This document shows positions 25,320-33,875 of a stretch of DNA of 64,000 nucleotides, in pieces (position 1 is the first letter of the stretch; each line of letters opens with the position of its first letter). The DNA comes from Salegentibacter salinarum. GTDB taxonomy: Bacteria > Bacteroidota > Bacteroidia > Flavobacteriales > Flavobacteriaceae. A program made the position numbers and the translations under genes. The stretch lies in contig NZ_FUZC01000001.1 of assembly GCF_900168115.1 (NCBI RefSeq), positions 248,001-312,000 on the forward strand. The letters run 5' to 3'. The notes under the pieces were generated by a model. That model was given only the letters and a program-made list of their open reading frames with translations. It ran no database searches and was not told the origin of the DNA.

Positions 25320-26972
25320 CTATTCCTCTTGATAAACCCTGATGTAGTCAATTTCCATGGAACTTTCCTCAAATGCCGGGTCAATTTCACCGCCAAAGGT
25401 TCCACCCATCGCTACATTTAGAATAATAAAGAAGTCTTTATTAAATGGAGAATCAGGGTTGTTCTCATAAGTATGATAAACTTCACCATCCACCAGGAAT
25501 AGTATCCTTTCGGGAGACCATTCTACCGTATAGGTATGAAATTCGTCACTAACACCGGGTACTTCTATAGAACCCCCATCAGCATTTCCACCGGAACGTC
25601 CCGGGTAATGAAGGGTGCCGTGAATTTCATCCTGCTGATTTCCTACATGCTCCATAATATCGATCTCACCGGTTTCAGGCCAGCCGACTTCATCAAAATC
25701 AGATCCCAGCAGCCAAATTGCAGGCCAGGTGCCGGCTCCTTCAGGCAATTTAGCCCGGGCTTCAATTCTTCCATACTGGAATTCAAAATTATCTTTTGTA
25801 GTAATTCGTGAAGATGAATAATCAAATCCGCTGGTTTCTTCTGCTTTAGCAGTGATCACTAAATTTCCATCTTCAATAACCGCATTCTCTTCAGTATAAT
25901 ACTGAGATTCCTGGTTTCCCCAACCATTATTATTGCCTATTTCAAAATTCCAAATACTGGTATCTACAGGTCCATCGTTATCAAAATCCTGTTCCCAAAC
26001 GAGGTTCTCATAATCGGTTTGAAATTCCTCTGGCTCCTCTTCTTCTTCATCTTGAGAGGTGGTAAACTTTAGGTACCATGCCAATTCGGGGTTACTACCG
26101 GGAATTACCCTTACGTGCATTGTGGTAGGAGTGATTTCAAGTATTTCGTAAGAACTTGAACCTACATAGTAGCTCATAGTTCCACCACCTGAAATATTAA
26201 TTACCGTACCGGTAGTTGCATCTTCCGGCAATCCAGAAGTGGAAGGTGAAAGCGAAGCGTTGAATTCTCCTGTACGGTCAAATTCCAGACACTGATCCTC
26301 AGAACCATCACCGCCAAAATCACCGGTAAAATCTACATTTATAAAGGTTAGCCCATTATTATTATAGTTGTAAACTATATTGTCATTTTCATTTAAGCTA
26401 AAATTAAGCTCATCCGTATAAAAACAGGAACTTACCTCAGCTGCCGCTTTTTCAAAAGGAGCCGCAGCATAATAAATAGGTGAAGTAAACCCTTCTCCTG
26501 CACTAGGTCCAACTCCAAGGTGTGCCGGTTGTGAGGCGGCTACATACCAGGTTTTTGAACTTCCACCGGTAAGCAATTCTTTAGTTTCAGGATCGTTAAA
26601 GTCACTGAAAACTGTAACCGTTGTGGTCATATTTGAAGACGCACCTCCGGTCCCGGAAGCAATAACAGTAACGGTATAATCGTTTACACCATTTTCGTTA
26701 AAACTATGGCTGGTCTCTCCAGAAGCTGAAACCTCTTCAAAACCATCGCCATAAATAAATTTATAGGTCATAGCATTATCTGCGCTGGCGCTAAAATTTA
26801 CCGTTCCGCTGCCATCACCGTGGGGCATTTCCTCACTCTGGCCTACTATTTCGGCAGTTACATTAAGATTAGAAGGCGTGGTGATATCACCTATATCATA
26901 ATCGTCGTTGGAACAGGCGCTAAAGAACACCAGCGAAAGTGCCGTAAGACTTGTTTTTATTATATTTTTCAT
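25320..26972 (-). CDS. Surface lipoprotein laminarinase: PKD-like, LTGG module and GH16
   Basis: The 550-residue protein has a lipoprotein signal (FFSAC, Cys20) with an acidic SNDDYD export-type stretch. A PKD-like domain (about 33-122) is followed by a beta-rich module opening LLTGGSSKTW (133-142, to about 307) and an acidic linker (308-318). The C-terminal GH16 domain has GEIDIMEHVG (nucleophile Glu436, Asp438, acid/base Glu441). It probably cleaves beta-1,3-glucan at the cell surface before SusC import. The LTGG module recurs in the surface lipoprotein at 58269. Only 11 bases separate it from the repeat lipoprotein upstream. Confidence 0.88.
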   Translation of the reverse strand: MKNIIKTSLTALSLVFFSACSNDDYDIGDITTPSNLNVTAEIVGQSEEMPHGDGSGTVNFSASADNAMTYKFIYGDGFEEVSASGETSHSFNENGVNDYTVTVIASGTGGASSNMTTTVTVFSDFNDPETKELLTGGSSKTWYVAASQPAHLGVGPSAGEGFTSPIYYAAAPFEKAAAEVSSCFYTDELNFSLNENDNIVYNYNNNGLTFINVDFTGDFGGDGSEDQCLEFDRTGEFNASLSPSTSGLPEDATTGTVINISGGGTMSYYVGSSSYEILEITPTTMHVRVIPGSNPELAWYLKFTTSQDEEEEEPEEFQTDYENLVWEQDFDNDGPVDTSIWNFEIGNNNGWGNQESQYYTEENAVIEDGNLVITAKAEETSGFDYSSSRITTKDNFEFQYGRIEARAKLPEGAGTWPAIWLLGSDFDEVGWPETGEIDIMEHVGNQQDEIHGTLHYPGRSGGNADGGSIEVPGVSDEFHTYTVEWSPERILFLVDGEVYHTYENNPDSPFNKDFFIILNVAMGGTFGGEIDPAFEESSMEIDYIRVYQEE

Positions 26973-26983
26973 TTGTGTGCTTT

Positions 26984-29062
26984 TTAATTCGTAAGTTGAA
27001 TGTCGTCGTAATAATACGTGCTGCCGTCACCTGGAACACCTTCTATAATTTCAAAGAATAAAATCACTTTAGAATATTCTTGGGCAATTTGCTCATCTGA
27101 AAATTCAAAAACCAATTCTTCCCACTGGTTTGCAACGGTAGTATTAGCATCCACTTCGGCAAAAATTCCAGAGTCATCATTGTTTTCTAATTTTACTCTA
27201 ACCGGAATATCTGCTTTTGGTGAATAAACTTTTACGCTAATTTTATTGTTCCCGTTAAATTCTATGGGACCGTCTAACTGAAGGGTTGTACCGGCGTAAA
27301 ATAGGGCGCCTTCGGTTTTGGTGCTTCTCACTACTGTACTACTGGTATTAATCCCTTCCTGAAAAGGATTTTCTTCAACTGTTGAATCTGCTCCTTCAAA
27401 AGGAGTTAATTCATAATTAAGTCCTGAATTTTCAAATCCAACCGGTAACATTACTGAAGTAGGTTCATCTTCTGAAGTCATTCTAACATCATCAAAGTAG
27501 AAGTTTGTACCCTCACCCGGACTGTTAAAATCGTAGAAAACAATTAATCTATCATAATCTATATTTTCGTCAAAAGCTTCAAAAGTGCTTAAATCAAAAG
27601 AAAGTTCTTCCCATTCCTCAGCTACCGTAGTATTTTGAGTCACTTCAACAAAAACCGAAGGATTTCCATTTCCATCCGGCTCAGAATCTGAATCTTCAAA
27701 TTTCAATAAAATCGGCACCCCTGCTTCCGGAGACCAGGTTTTCATTTTTACAATGGTCCCGTTTTCATAACTCAGCGGTTCATCCAGATTTAAAGAAACT
27801 CCGGCCCAGCCTTCGGCTCCTTCACCTTTGCCAAGTTCAGTAACCTTTGTACTGCTGTTGATTCCGGACATATCAGGGTTATCAATAACTCCGGCTCCGG
27901 CTCCACCAAATCCGCCCCACTCGTAAGTAAGGTTTTCCGATTCAAAATCTATAGGAAGTTTTATCAATTCCAGGCGGGTAGTTTCGATATTATCGAAATA
28001 ATAAGTTTCTCCGCTCCCGGGAACATCAAAATTGAAGAATAATACAATTCTTCCATATTCAATAGAAGGATCAAATTCATTCATATCGAAAGTTAGTGTC
28101 TCCCAGCCTTCGTCGACTTTGGTTGTTGCTGTAGCTTCTACAAAAAGATCAGCATTTTCAAGGTTTTCAACTTTGAATACAACATCGGTTCCCGCTTCTG
28201 GAGACCAAACATCCATACTAATGTAACGTTCGCTTGAGAAATTTATAGGTTCATCTAAAGCGATGGTTGTTCCTGCCCAGGTTTCAGAACCTTCGGGCTT
28301 GGTATAAGAAGCTACTTTATCGCTGGTATTTACGCCAGATGGATCTGGATTGTCTATTATCGGGGCGCCGGCTCCTTCACCACCACCAAAATTATTGAAT
28401 GTATAATTAAGGGTTTCCGATTCGAAATCTATAGGAAGGAAAAGCGGATCGGTAATACTGATTTCCTCGGTAACTTCTGTAGTCGCAGCGCCACCACTGA
28501 GGGCAACCACACGAATATTGTATGCACCTATACTACTGTAAGTATAAGAAACAGTTTCTCCCGGCATAAGAAGAGCTGCCTCTTCATCTTCGTTTTCACC
28601 AAAATAAACTTCGAACATCGCTGCATTAGTAGCGCTCGCTGAAACCGTTACCGTGTAATTATCATCGGCATCTTTTATAATTTCGGTCTCCAGGTCTTCG
28701 GGAGCAAGGAAAGAAACGGTTAAAGGCTGGGTTCCGGTAGCGGTTTTTCCGTTTATGTTTGTTCCGGTAACCTCAATTTCATATTCACCTTCTTCATAAA
28801 TATGTTCTACAGATTCTCCTACTTTAATTTCTTCGGAAGGTGTAGAGCCATCCCCGAAATCTACGCTGTATAAAGCAGCTCCTTCGCCGGTTGGCGTAAT
28901 TTCTACCAAACCTGAATTATCCTGGGTAATTTGAAAAGTAGCACCCAAATTTGCCGGTGCCTCCACCTGCTCAAGATCTACCAATTCCCTGTCATCACTC
29001 TCACAACCTGCGAAAGGGAGGGCGAGAAGGAATGCAAAAATTATTTTATAGTATTTTTTCAT
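26984..29062 (-). CDS. Surface glycan-binding lipoprotein with two PKD-like domains and three tandem repeats
   Basis: The 692-residue protein has a lipoprotein signal (FAGC, Cys20) and an acidic ESDDRE stretch. Two PKD-like domains lie at about 35-118 and 121-205. Three repeats of roughly 155 residues follow (about 210-363, 370-529, 540-691), each opening with P[IV]xFE, containing W/YAGxxLxLDxP and ending YY/FYxDD/DNI. The repeats look like carbohydrate-binding jelly rolls. Position directly after SusD fits a surface glycan-binding protein (SusE/F role). No catalytic motif is visible. Confidence 0.72.
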   Translation of the reverse strand: MKKYYKIIFAFLLALPFAGCESDDRELVDLEQVEAPANLGATFQITQDNSGLVEITPTGEGAALYSVDFGDGSTPSEEIKVGESVEHIYEEGEYEIEVTGTNINGKTATGTQPLTVSFLAPEDLETEIIKDADDNYTVTVSASATNAAMFEVYFGENEDEEAALLMPGETVSYTYSSIGAYNIRVVALSGGAATTEVTEEISITDPLFLPIDFESETLNYTFNNFGGGEGAGAPIIDNPDPSGVNTSDKVASYTKPEGSETWAGTTIALDEPINFSSERYISMDVWSPEAGTDVVFKVENLENADLFVEATATTKVDEGWETLTFDMNEFDPSIEYGRIVLFFNFDVPGSGETYYFDNIETTRLELIKLPIDFESENLTYEWGGFGGAGAGVIDNPDMSGINSSTKVTELGKGEGAEGWAGVSLNLDEPLSYENGTIVKMKTWSPEAGVPILLKFEDSDSEPDGNGNPSVFVEVTQNTTVAEEWEELSFDLSTFEAFDENIDYDRLIVFYDFNSPGEGTNFYFDDVRMTSEDEPTSVMLPVGFENSGLNYELTPFEGADSTVEENPFQEGINTSSTVVRSTKTEGALFYAGTTLQLDGPIEFNGNNKISVKVYSPKADIPVRVKLENNDDSGIFAEVDANTTVANQWEELVFEFSDEQIAQEYSKVILFFEIIEGVPGDGSTYYYDDIQLTN

Positions 29063-29136
29063 TTTTTTAAAAATTTAAGGGCCAAGGGTTTAGTGTGAAT
29101 AGTTTTGGCCTTTATTATTAAATGCCCATTATGGGC

Positions 29137-30597
29137 TTAGTATCCCGGGTTTTGCTCCCAGTTACCCTGAGAAAATTCTATTTCTTCTAACGGAATAGGG
29201 AAAAGTTCGTTTTTTCCTGCAGTAAATCCTTCAATGTTATCTGCGGCTCTGCCGGTTCTTACCAAATCAAAGAAACGGTGACCTTCGCCTACTAATTCTT
29301 TTCTTCTTTCATCGTAAATAGCTTCGGTAAGGTTGCTTCCTGAAACTTCAGCCTCATCTAAACCTGCTCTTTCTCGAACTTCGTTAAGATAATTTCTAGC
29401 CTGGCTATCGTCAATTCCGCCACGGTTAAGAGCTTCAGCAGCCATTAATAAAACATCGGCATAACGAATGGAGCGATAGTTATTAGGTTGAGTTAGGTTT
29501 GCGTCACCTACGTTGTCATTATCCCTAGGAAGGTATTTTCGGTTAAAGTAACCGGTGTGTTTGTATCCTTCAGCATACGTTGCTCCGGTTTCTGCCGACC
29601 AGGCTTCGATATCTAAAACAGATAAATCTCTACGAATATCATCTTCAGAAAACATATCGTATGCTTCCTGAGTAGGAACATTAAAGCTGAAACCAGGTTC
29701 AAAAACAGGTCCCGAATAATTTCTTATTCCCTGGAAACCTACAGCTACGTTACCTTCACTACACTGCAAACAGTCAAATCCTGCGCCTTCTTCCCCGGTA
29801 TATTGTACTTCAAAAACCGATTCTTCATTATTTTCGCCTTCTTGTTCAAAAAGTGTATCAAAATCGGCTAAAGCGTAGGGTCCGTTATCTATCAATTCGG
29901 TTAATACCTCAGCTGCATCATCGAATTCTTCCTGGTATAAATGTGCTTTCCCAAGTAATGCCATTGCTGCTCCCTTAGTTGCACGGCCTGTTTGCGGCGC
30001 TGTATAATCCAGGTTATCTATCGCAAATTGTAGATCACTTTCAATTTGTGCATAAACATCTTCTGTAGAAGCTCTGGGAATAGATGTTTCATCTCCCAAT
30101 TCAAAACGTGAATCTTTTAAAGGAATTGGTCCAAACCATTTTAAAAGTTCAAATGTGAAATAGGCCCGTAAAAAGCGAACTTCAGCAATAATGGTTTCAC
30201 GACCTTCAAAATCGGTTTTGTCTTCAAATTCCAACACATAGTTTGCGCGTTGAACCCCGGCAAAATTCCAGTCCCAAACATCGTCAAGGTTATCGTTTAC
30301 CGGCGTATGCGACATTTCATCTACCTGCTGAAAACCGATTACATCGTTAGCGCTTTCACCACCACTTAGCGTATTATCTGATGCAATCTCGCCCAGTAAT
30401 ACATTTACGTAAGTAGATTGCAGAATATCATAAACACCAATTAATGCGTTGTAATAATCCTCTTCAGAATTAAAATAATTCTCAGAATCTATATTGTATT
30501 CTTCGGTTTTTTCCAAATAATCTTCGCTGCAACCAAAACTGAAAGCCAGCAGGAGCAGAAGAAGCATTTTTTTGAATATATTATTATATCTCTTCAT
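29137..30597 (-). CDS. SusD/RagB family glycan-binding outer membrane lipoprotein
   Basis: The 486-residue protein has a lipoprotein signal (SFGC, Cys23) and the SusD layout: N-terminal SEDYLEKTEE, a TPR-like helical core, and the C-terminal blocks YADVLLMAAEALNR, ERRKELVGEGHRFFDLVRTG and the final FPIPLEEIE...QNPGY. It forms the lid of the SusC transporter and binds oligosaccharides at the cell surface. It starts 11 bases after susC. GH16 and GH3 context suggests laminarin-type ligands. Confidence 0.93.
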   Translation of the reverse strand: MKRYNNIFKKMLLLLLLAFSFGCSEDYLEKTEEYNIDSENYFNSEEDYYNALIGVYDILQSTYVNVLLGEIASDNTLSGGESANDVIGFQQVDEMSHTPVNDNLDDVWDWNFAGVQRANYVLEFEDKTDFEGRETIIAEVRFLRAYFTFELLKWFGPIPLKDSRFELGDETSIPRASTEDVYAQIESDLQFAIDNLDYTAPQTGRATKGAAMALLGKAHLYQEEFDDAAEVLTELIDNGPYALADFDTLFEQEGENNEESVFEVQYTGEEGAGFDCLQCSEGNVAVGFQGIRNYSGPVFEPGFSFNVPTQEAYDMFSEDDIRRDLSVLDIEAWSAETGATYAEGYKHTGYFNRKYLPRDNDNVGDANLTQPNNYRSIRYADVLLMAAEALNRGGIDDSQARNYLNEVRERAGLDEAEVSGSNLTEAIYDERRKELVGEGHRFFDLVRTGRAADNIEGFTAGKNELFPIPLEEIEFSQGNWEQNPGY

Positions 30598-30608
30598 TGT
30601 GCGATTTT

Positions 30609-33600
30609 TTAAAAGTTAAGGTTTAAACCTGCAAGGAAAATTCTTGGTACCGGGTAGAACCCGTAGTCAATTCCGCCACCAATAGCTTCACCGGTAGAGG
30701 CTGAGGGATCAAAACCCTTATAGTTTGTAAAAGTGTACAGGTTTTGCACCGAAGCATAAACTCTTAATCGGTTTATACCTACTTGCTCTAAAAATGTTTC
30801 AGGCAGGCTATAACCCAGCTGAACATTCTGAATCCTTGCATAAGAAGCGTCTTCAACATAAAAATCTGAAAAAGCCACATTAGAAGTTGCACCTGTTGTT
30901 ACACGAGGCACTTCGTTGCTTGTTCCCGGCCCGGTCCATCTTTCTAAATAATAAGCATGGCGATTTACATTTGGCTGATTACGCTCGTAATTTCTTACCA
31001 TATCGTTCCCTAAAGAAGCGTATGTATAAGCGGTAAAATCGAAATTCTTATAATTGAAATTAAGATTTAAGCCCATTGTAGCGGTAGGAATAGGATCGCC
31101 AATATTGGTACGATCATCTACATTTATAACTCCGTCACCATTGGTATCTACATAACGAATATCGCCTGGCGAGGCTTCAGCACCTAACGATTCCTGTGAA
31201 GGATGCGCATCTACTTCTTCCTGCGTTTGGAAAATCCCGTCGGTTTTATATCCGTAGAAATAACCAATTGGGAAACCTTCCTGGAAACGTGCCGGTTGTG
31301 GTTGGCCCACGCCAAACTGTCCGCCCGGAAGGAATTCTGTTCCGTTTACTTCGGTTACTTCGTTTCTTAGAAACGTGGCATTGTAACCAATTCCAACGCG
31401 AATATCGTCCCCAAAATTTTCTTTGTAATTAATGGCAAATTCAAAACCTTCATTTCGGGTAGTTCCGGCATTTATAGTTGGAGCGCCAGAACCCGGTGCA
31501 CCGCCACCAAAAATCCCTGAAACAGGAATCCCGGCAACCAAAAGATCTTTACGATCTTCTCTAAAGATATCGGCTGCAATATCAACTCTATTGTTAAAAA
31601 GCCTAAGATCTATACCAATGTTTGTTTTTTCAGCTTCTTCCCAACCTGCGCCAGGATTGGCGATTCGGCCTAAAGCGGTACCGTTTACCAAATTTCCGTC
31701 TAAAACATAGGTAGCTTCACCATCTAATAATGAACGGTAGAATTCTGCTCCACCTGCCTCATCATTACCAAGGATACCAAAACTTCCTCTTAATTTTAAG
31801 AAAGAAATTACATTAGAATCCTCTAAGAAATCTTCTTCAGAAAGAATCCAACCGGCAGTTGCGGACGGAAAATAACCTACGCGGTTTTCAGGGCCAAATC
31901 TTGTAGAAGCATCTCTACGAAGCATCCCAGAGACCAAATATTTCCCTTGAAAATCATATTGTAATCTTCCGAAGAAAGATAATTTTCTAATGTCGTATTT
32001 ATAAGCGCTATTATTTAAACCATCATTGGTACCAGTAGTTAAACTTATATCGGCAAAGTCCCAGGAATTGTTAGGAACATCATAACCGGTGGCATAAAGA
32101 CCATCTCCCCAGTCTCTAATTACCGTCATCCCCGCCGTTCCCGTTAGGTGGTGTGTTTCATTAAACGTATTCTCATAAGTTCCAAAAAGGTCGTAGGTGT
32201 AAGAATTATCGTTGATTCGGTTTTGGTTTACCGTGCTACGAACATTATTAAAAACTTTTCCCGGGCCATAATCTATAATGGGAGCGAAATCTTTTTCTTT
32301 TGAGTTAGAAAGACTATAACCAATTCTGGAGGTGAAAGTCAATTCTTCTATCGGCGTATAATCAAGACTGAAAGAACCGTTGAATTTATTAAGGTTATAA
32401 TCATTAAACGTATTTTCGATTTGTGAAAGCGGGTTAATAATCTCGTTACCCAATCTTCCATCAAGATCTTCCTGATCGCGACCAAAAGTTGGCGGAATGT
32501 TCAAGGCGTTAAATAGAACAGAACCCAATCCATTTTCATTTATCGATCTTCGGTTTAGACTTGTATAAATTGAATTGGCGGTAAATGTAAATTCATCTGA
32601 AATATCTACCCCAATATTAAACCTGGCCGTGCTTCTCTGAAAATCCGATTTTTCAGCGCCAATAATTCCTTCCTGATCAAGGTGCGAAACCCCGAACGAA
32701 TAGGTTACTTTTTCTGAACCGCCGTTAAGCGTAAGATTATGACTCATAATTGGCGAAGTCTCAAAAACCTCATCCTGAAAATCGGTTCCCCTACCTACTT
32801 CACTAACATTAGGATAAGGCAAATCCTGGCCATTGTTGGCGTAACTTTCATTTAAAAGCAAACCATACTCGGTTGCATTTAATAATGGCAATTGTCTTGA
32901 AGTTTCCTGCATTCCCACATAAGCATCATATTGTATTGTAGGCGCAGTATTCTTTTTACCCGATTTTGTAGTTACCAAAACCACCCCGTTAGCACCGGCA
33001 ATACCATAAATTGCAGCTTGCGCATCTTTTAGGATAGAAATAGATTCAATATCGTTAGGGTTTATAGTGTTTAAATCGCCCTGGTAACCGTCTATAAGAA
33101 TTAGCGGGCCATTTTCACTGTTGGAAGCGATTCCTCGAATATTTACATTAATTCCTGCTCCCGGTGCTCCGGAAGATGGAGTAACATTCACCCCGGCCGC
33201 AGTACCCTGCAGGGCCTGCTCAATTTTAATAGGATTAAGTTCTTCAATAGTTTCACTGGAAACAACGGAAACGGCACCGGTAATATCTTTACGTTGCTGG
33301 GTTCCATAACCAATTACTACAACTTCTTCTAAAGCTTCAGAATCGGTTTTTAATGTGGCGTTAATCTCTGTCTGGTTTTCATCTACGGTAATTTCCTGTG
33401 GTAAAAAACCAACATAGGAAAAGACCAAAACGTCTCCGGCTGAAACTTCATTAATGGTGTAATTTCCATCAAAATCTGTTACCACTCCATTAGAAGTATT
33501 TTTTACAATAATGTTTACTCCCGGTAGTGGAAGTCCGGTATCAGCTTCATCTACCGTTCCCGAAACAGAAAAGGTTTGTGCCTGCAAGGAAAAGGTTCCT

Positions 33601-33635
33601 ATACAAAACAAAATTAGTACGAGTATTTTATTCAT
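30609..33635 (-). CDS. SusC/RagA TonB-dependent outer membrane transporter
   Basis: The 1008-residue protein has a signal peptide (about 1-19), a CarboxypepD_reg-like N-terminal domain (about 22-108; ADTGLPLPGVNIIVKNT), a TonB plug (about 113-225; VVIGYGTQQRKDITGAVS, then SISILKDAQAAIYG), and a 22-strand-type barrel ending in LNLNF. It imports oligosaccharides with its SusD partner. The ending and the plug motifs are intact. It is the first gene of the structural operon, 240 bases downstream of the regulator. Confidence 0.95.
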   Translation of the reverse strand: MNKILVLILFCIGTFSLQAQTFSVSGTVDEADTGLPLPGVNIIVKNTSNGVVTDFDGNYTINEVSAGDVLVFSYVGFLPQEITVDENQTEINATLKTDSEALEEVVVIGYGTQQRKDITGAVSVVSSETIEELNPIKIEQALQGTAAGVNVTPSSGAPGAGINVNIRGIASNSENGPLILIDGYQGDLNTINPNDIESISILKDAQAAIYGIAGANGVVLVTTKSGKKNTAPTIQYDAYVGMQETSRQLPLLNATEYGLLLNESYANNGQDLPYPNVSEVGRGTDFQDEVFETSPIMSHNLTLNGGSEKVTYSFGVSHLDQEGIIGAEKSDFQRSTARFNIGVDISDEFTFTANSIYTSLNRRSINENGLGSVLFNALNIPPTFGRDQEDLDGRLGNEIINPLSQIENTFNDYNLNKFNGSFSLDYTPIEELTFTSRIGYSLSNSKEKDFAPIIDYGPGKVFNNVRSTVNQNRINDNSYTYDLFGTYENTFNETHHLTGTAGMTVIRDWGDGLYATGYDVPNNSWDFADISLTTGTNDGLNNSAYKYDIRKLSFFGRLQYDFQGKYLVSGMLRRDASTRFGPENRVGYFPSATAGWILSEEDFLEDSNVISFLKLRGSFGILGNDEAGGAEFYRSLLDGEATYVLDGNLVNGTALGRIANPGAGWEEAEKTNIGIDLRLFNNRVDIAADIFREDRKDLLVAGIPVSGIFGGGAPGSGAPTINAGTTRNEGFEFAINYKENFGDDIRVGIGYNATFLRNEVTEVNGTEFLPGGQFGVGQPQPARFQEGFPIGYFYGYKTDGIFQTQEEVDAHPSQESLGAEASPGDIRYVDTNGDGVINVDDRTNIGDPIPTATMGLNLNFNYKNFDFTAYTYASLGNDMVRNYERNQPNVNRHAYYLERWTGPGTSNEVPRVTTGATSNVAFSDFYVEDASYARIQNVQLGYSLPETFLEQVGINRLRVYASVQNLYTFTNYKGFDPSASTGEAIGGGIDYGFYPVPRIFLAGLNLNF

Positions 33636-33704
33636 TTGTTGATGATTTAAATTCGGAAATCAATGTATTAAGAAAGCGTTAACAGCAATAATAAATCACC
33701 CTTA

Positions 33705-33736
33705 CAAATAGTATACAGGAAAAATTAGAAGGCAAA
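33705..33736 (-). promoter_or_regulatory. Candidate promoter of the susC operon
   Basis: On the minus strand TTTG (33736-33733) is followed after 19 bases by TACTATTTG (33713-33705), one base longer than the TAnnTTTG consensus. It would start transcription around 33698, about 60 bases before the susC ATG. The remaining gap to the regulator gene (33737-33875) shows no gene. Confidence 0.45.
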
Positions 33737-33875
33737 TTTTGAGAAAAATACATCTATAACCCTCTGAAATCGAAGAATAAGCAGACTATATTTATTTTAA
33801 GCTAAATACTGATTTTCTGTGGTTTAGAGAAAATGTTGTGGTAATGTTGAGGAAAAATATAGTAATGTAAAGGCG

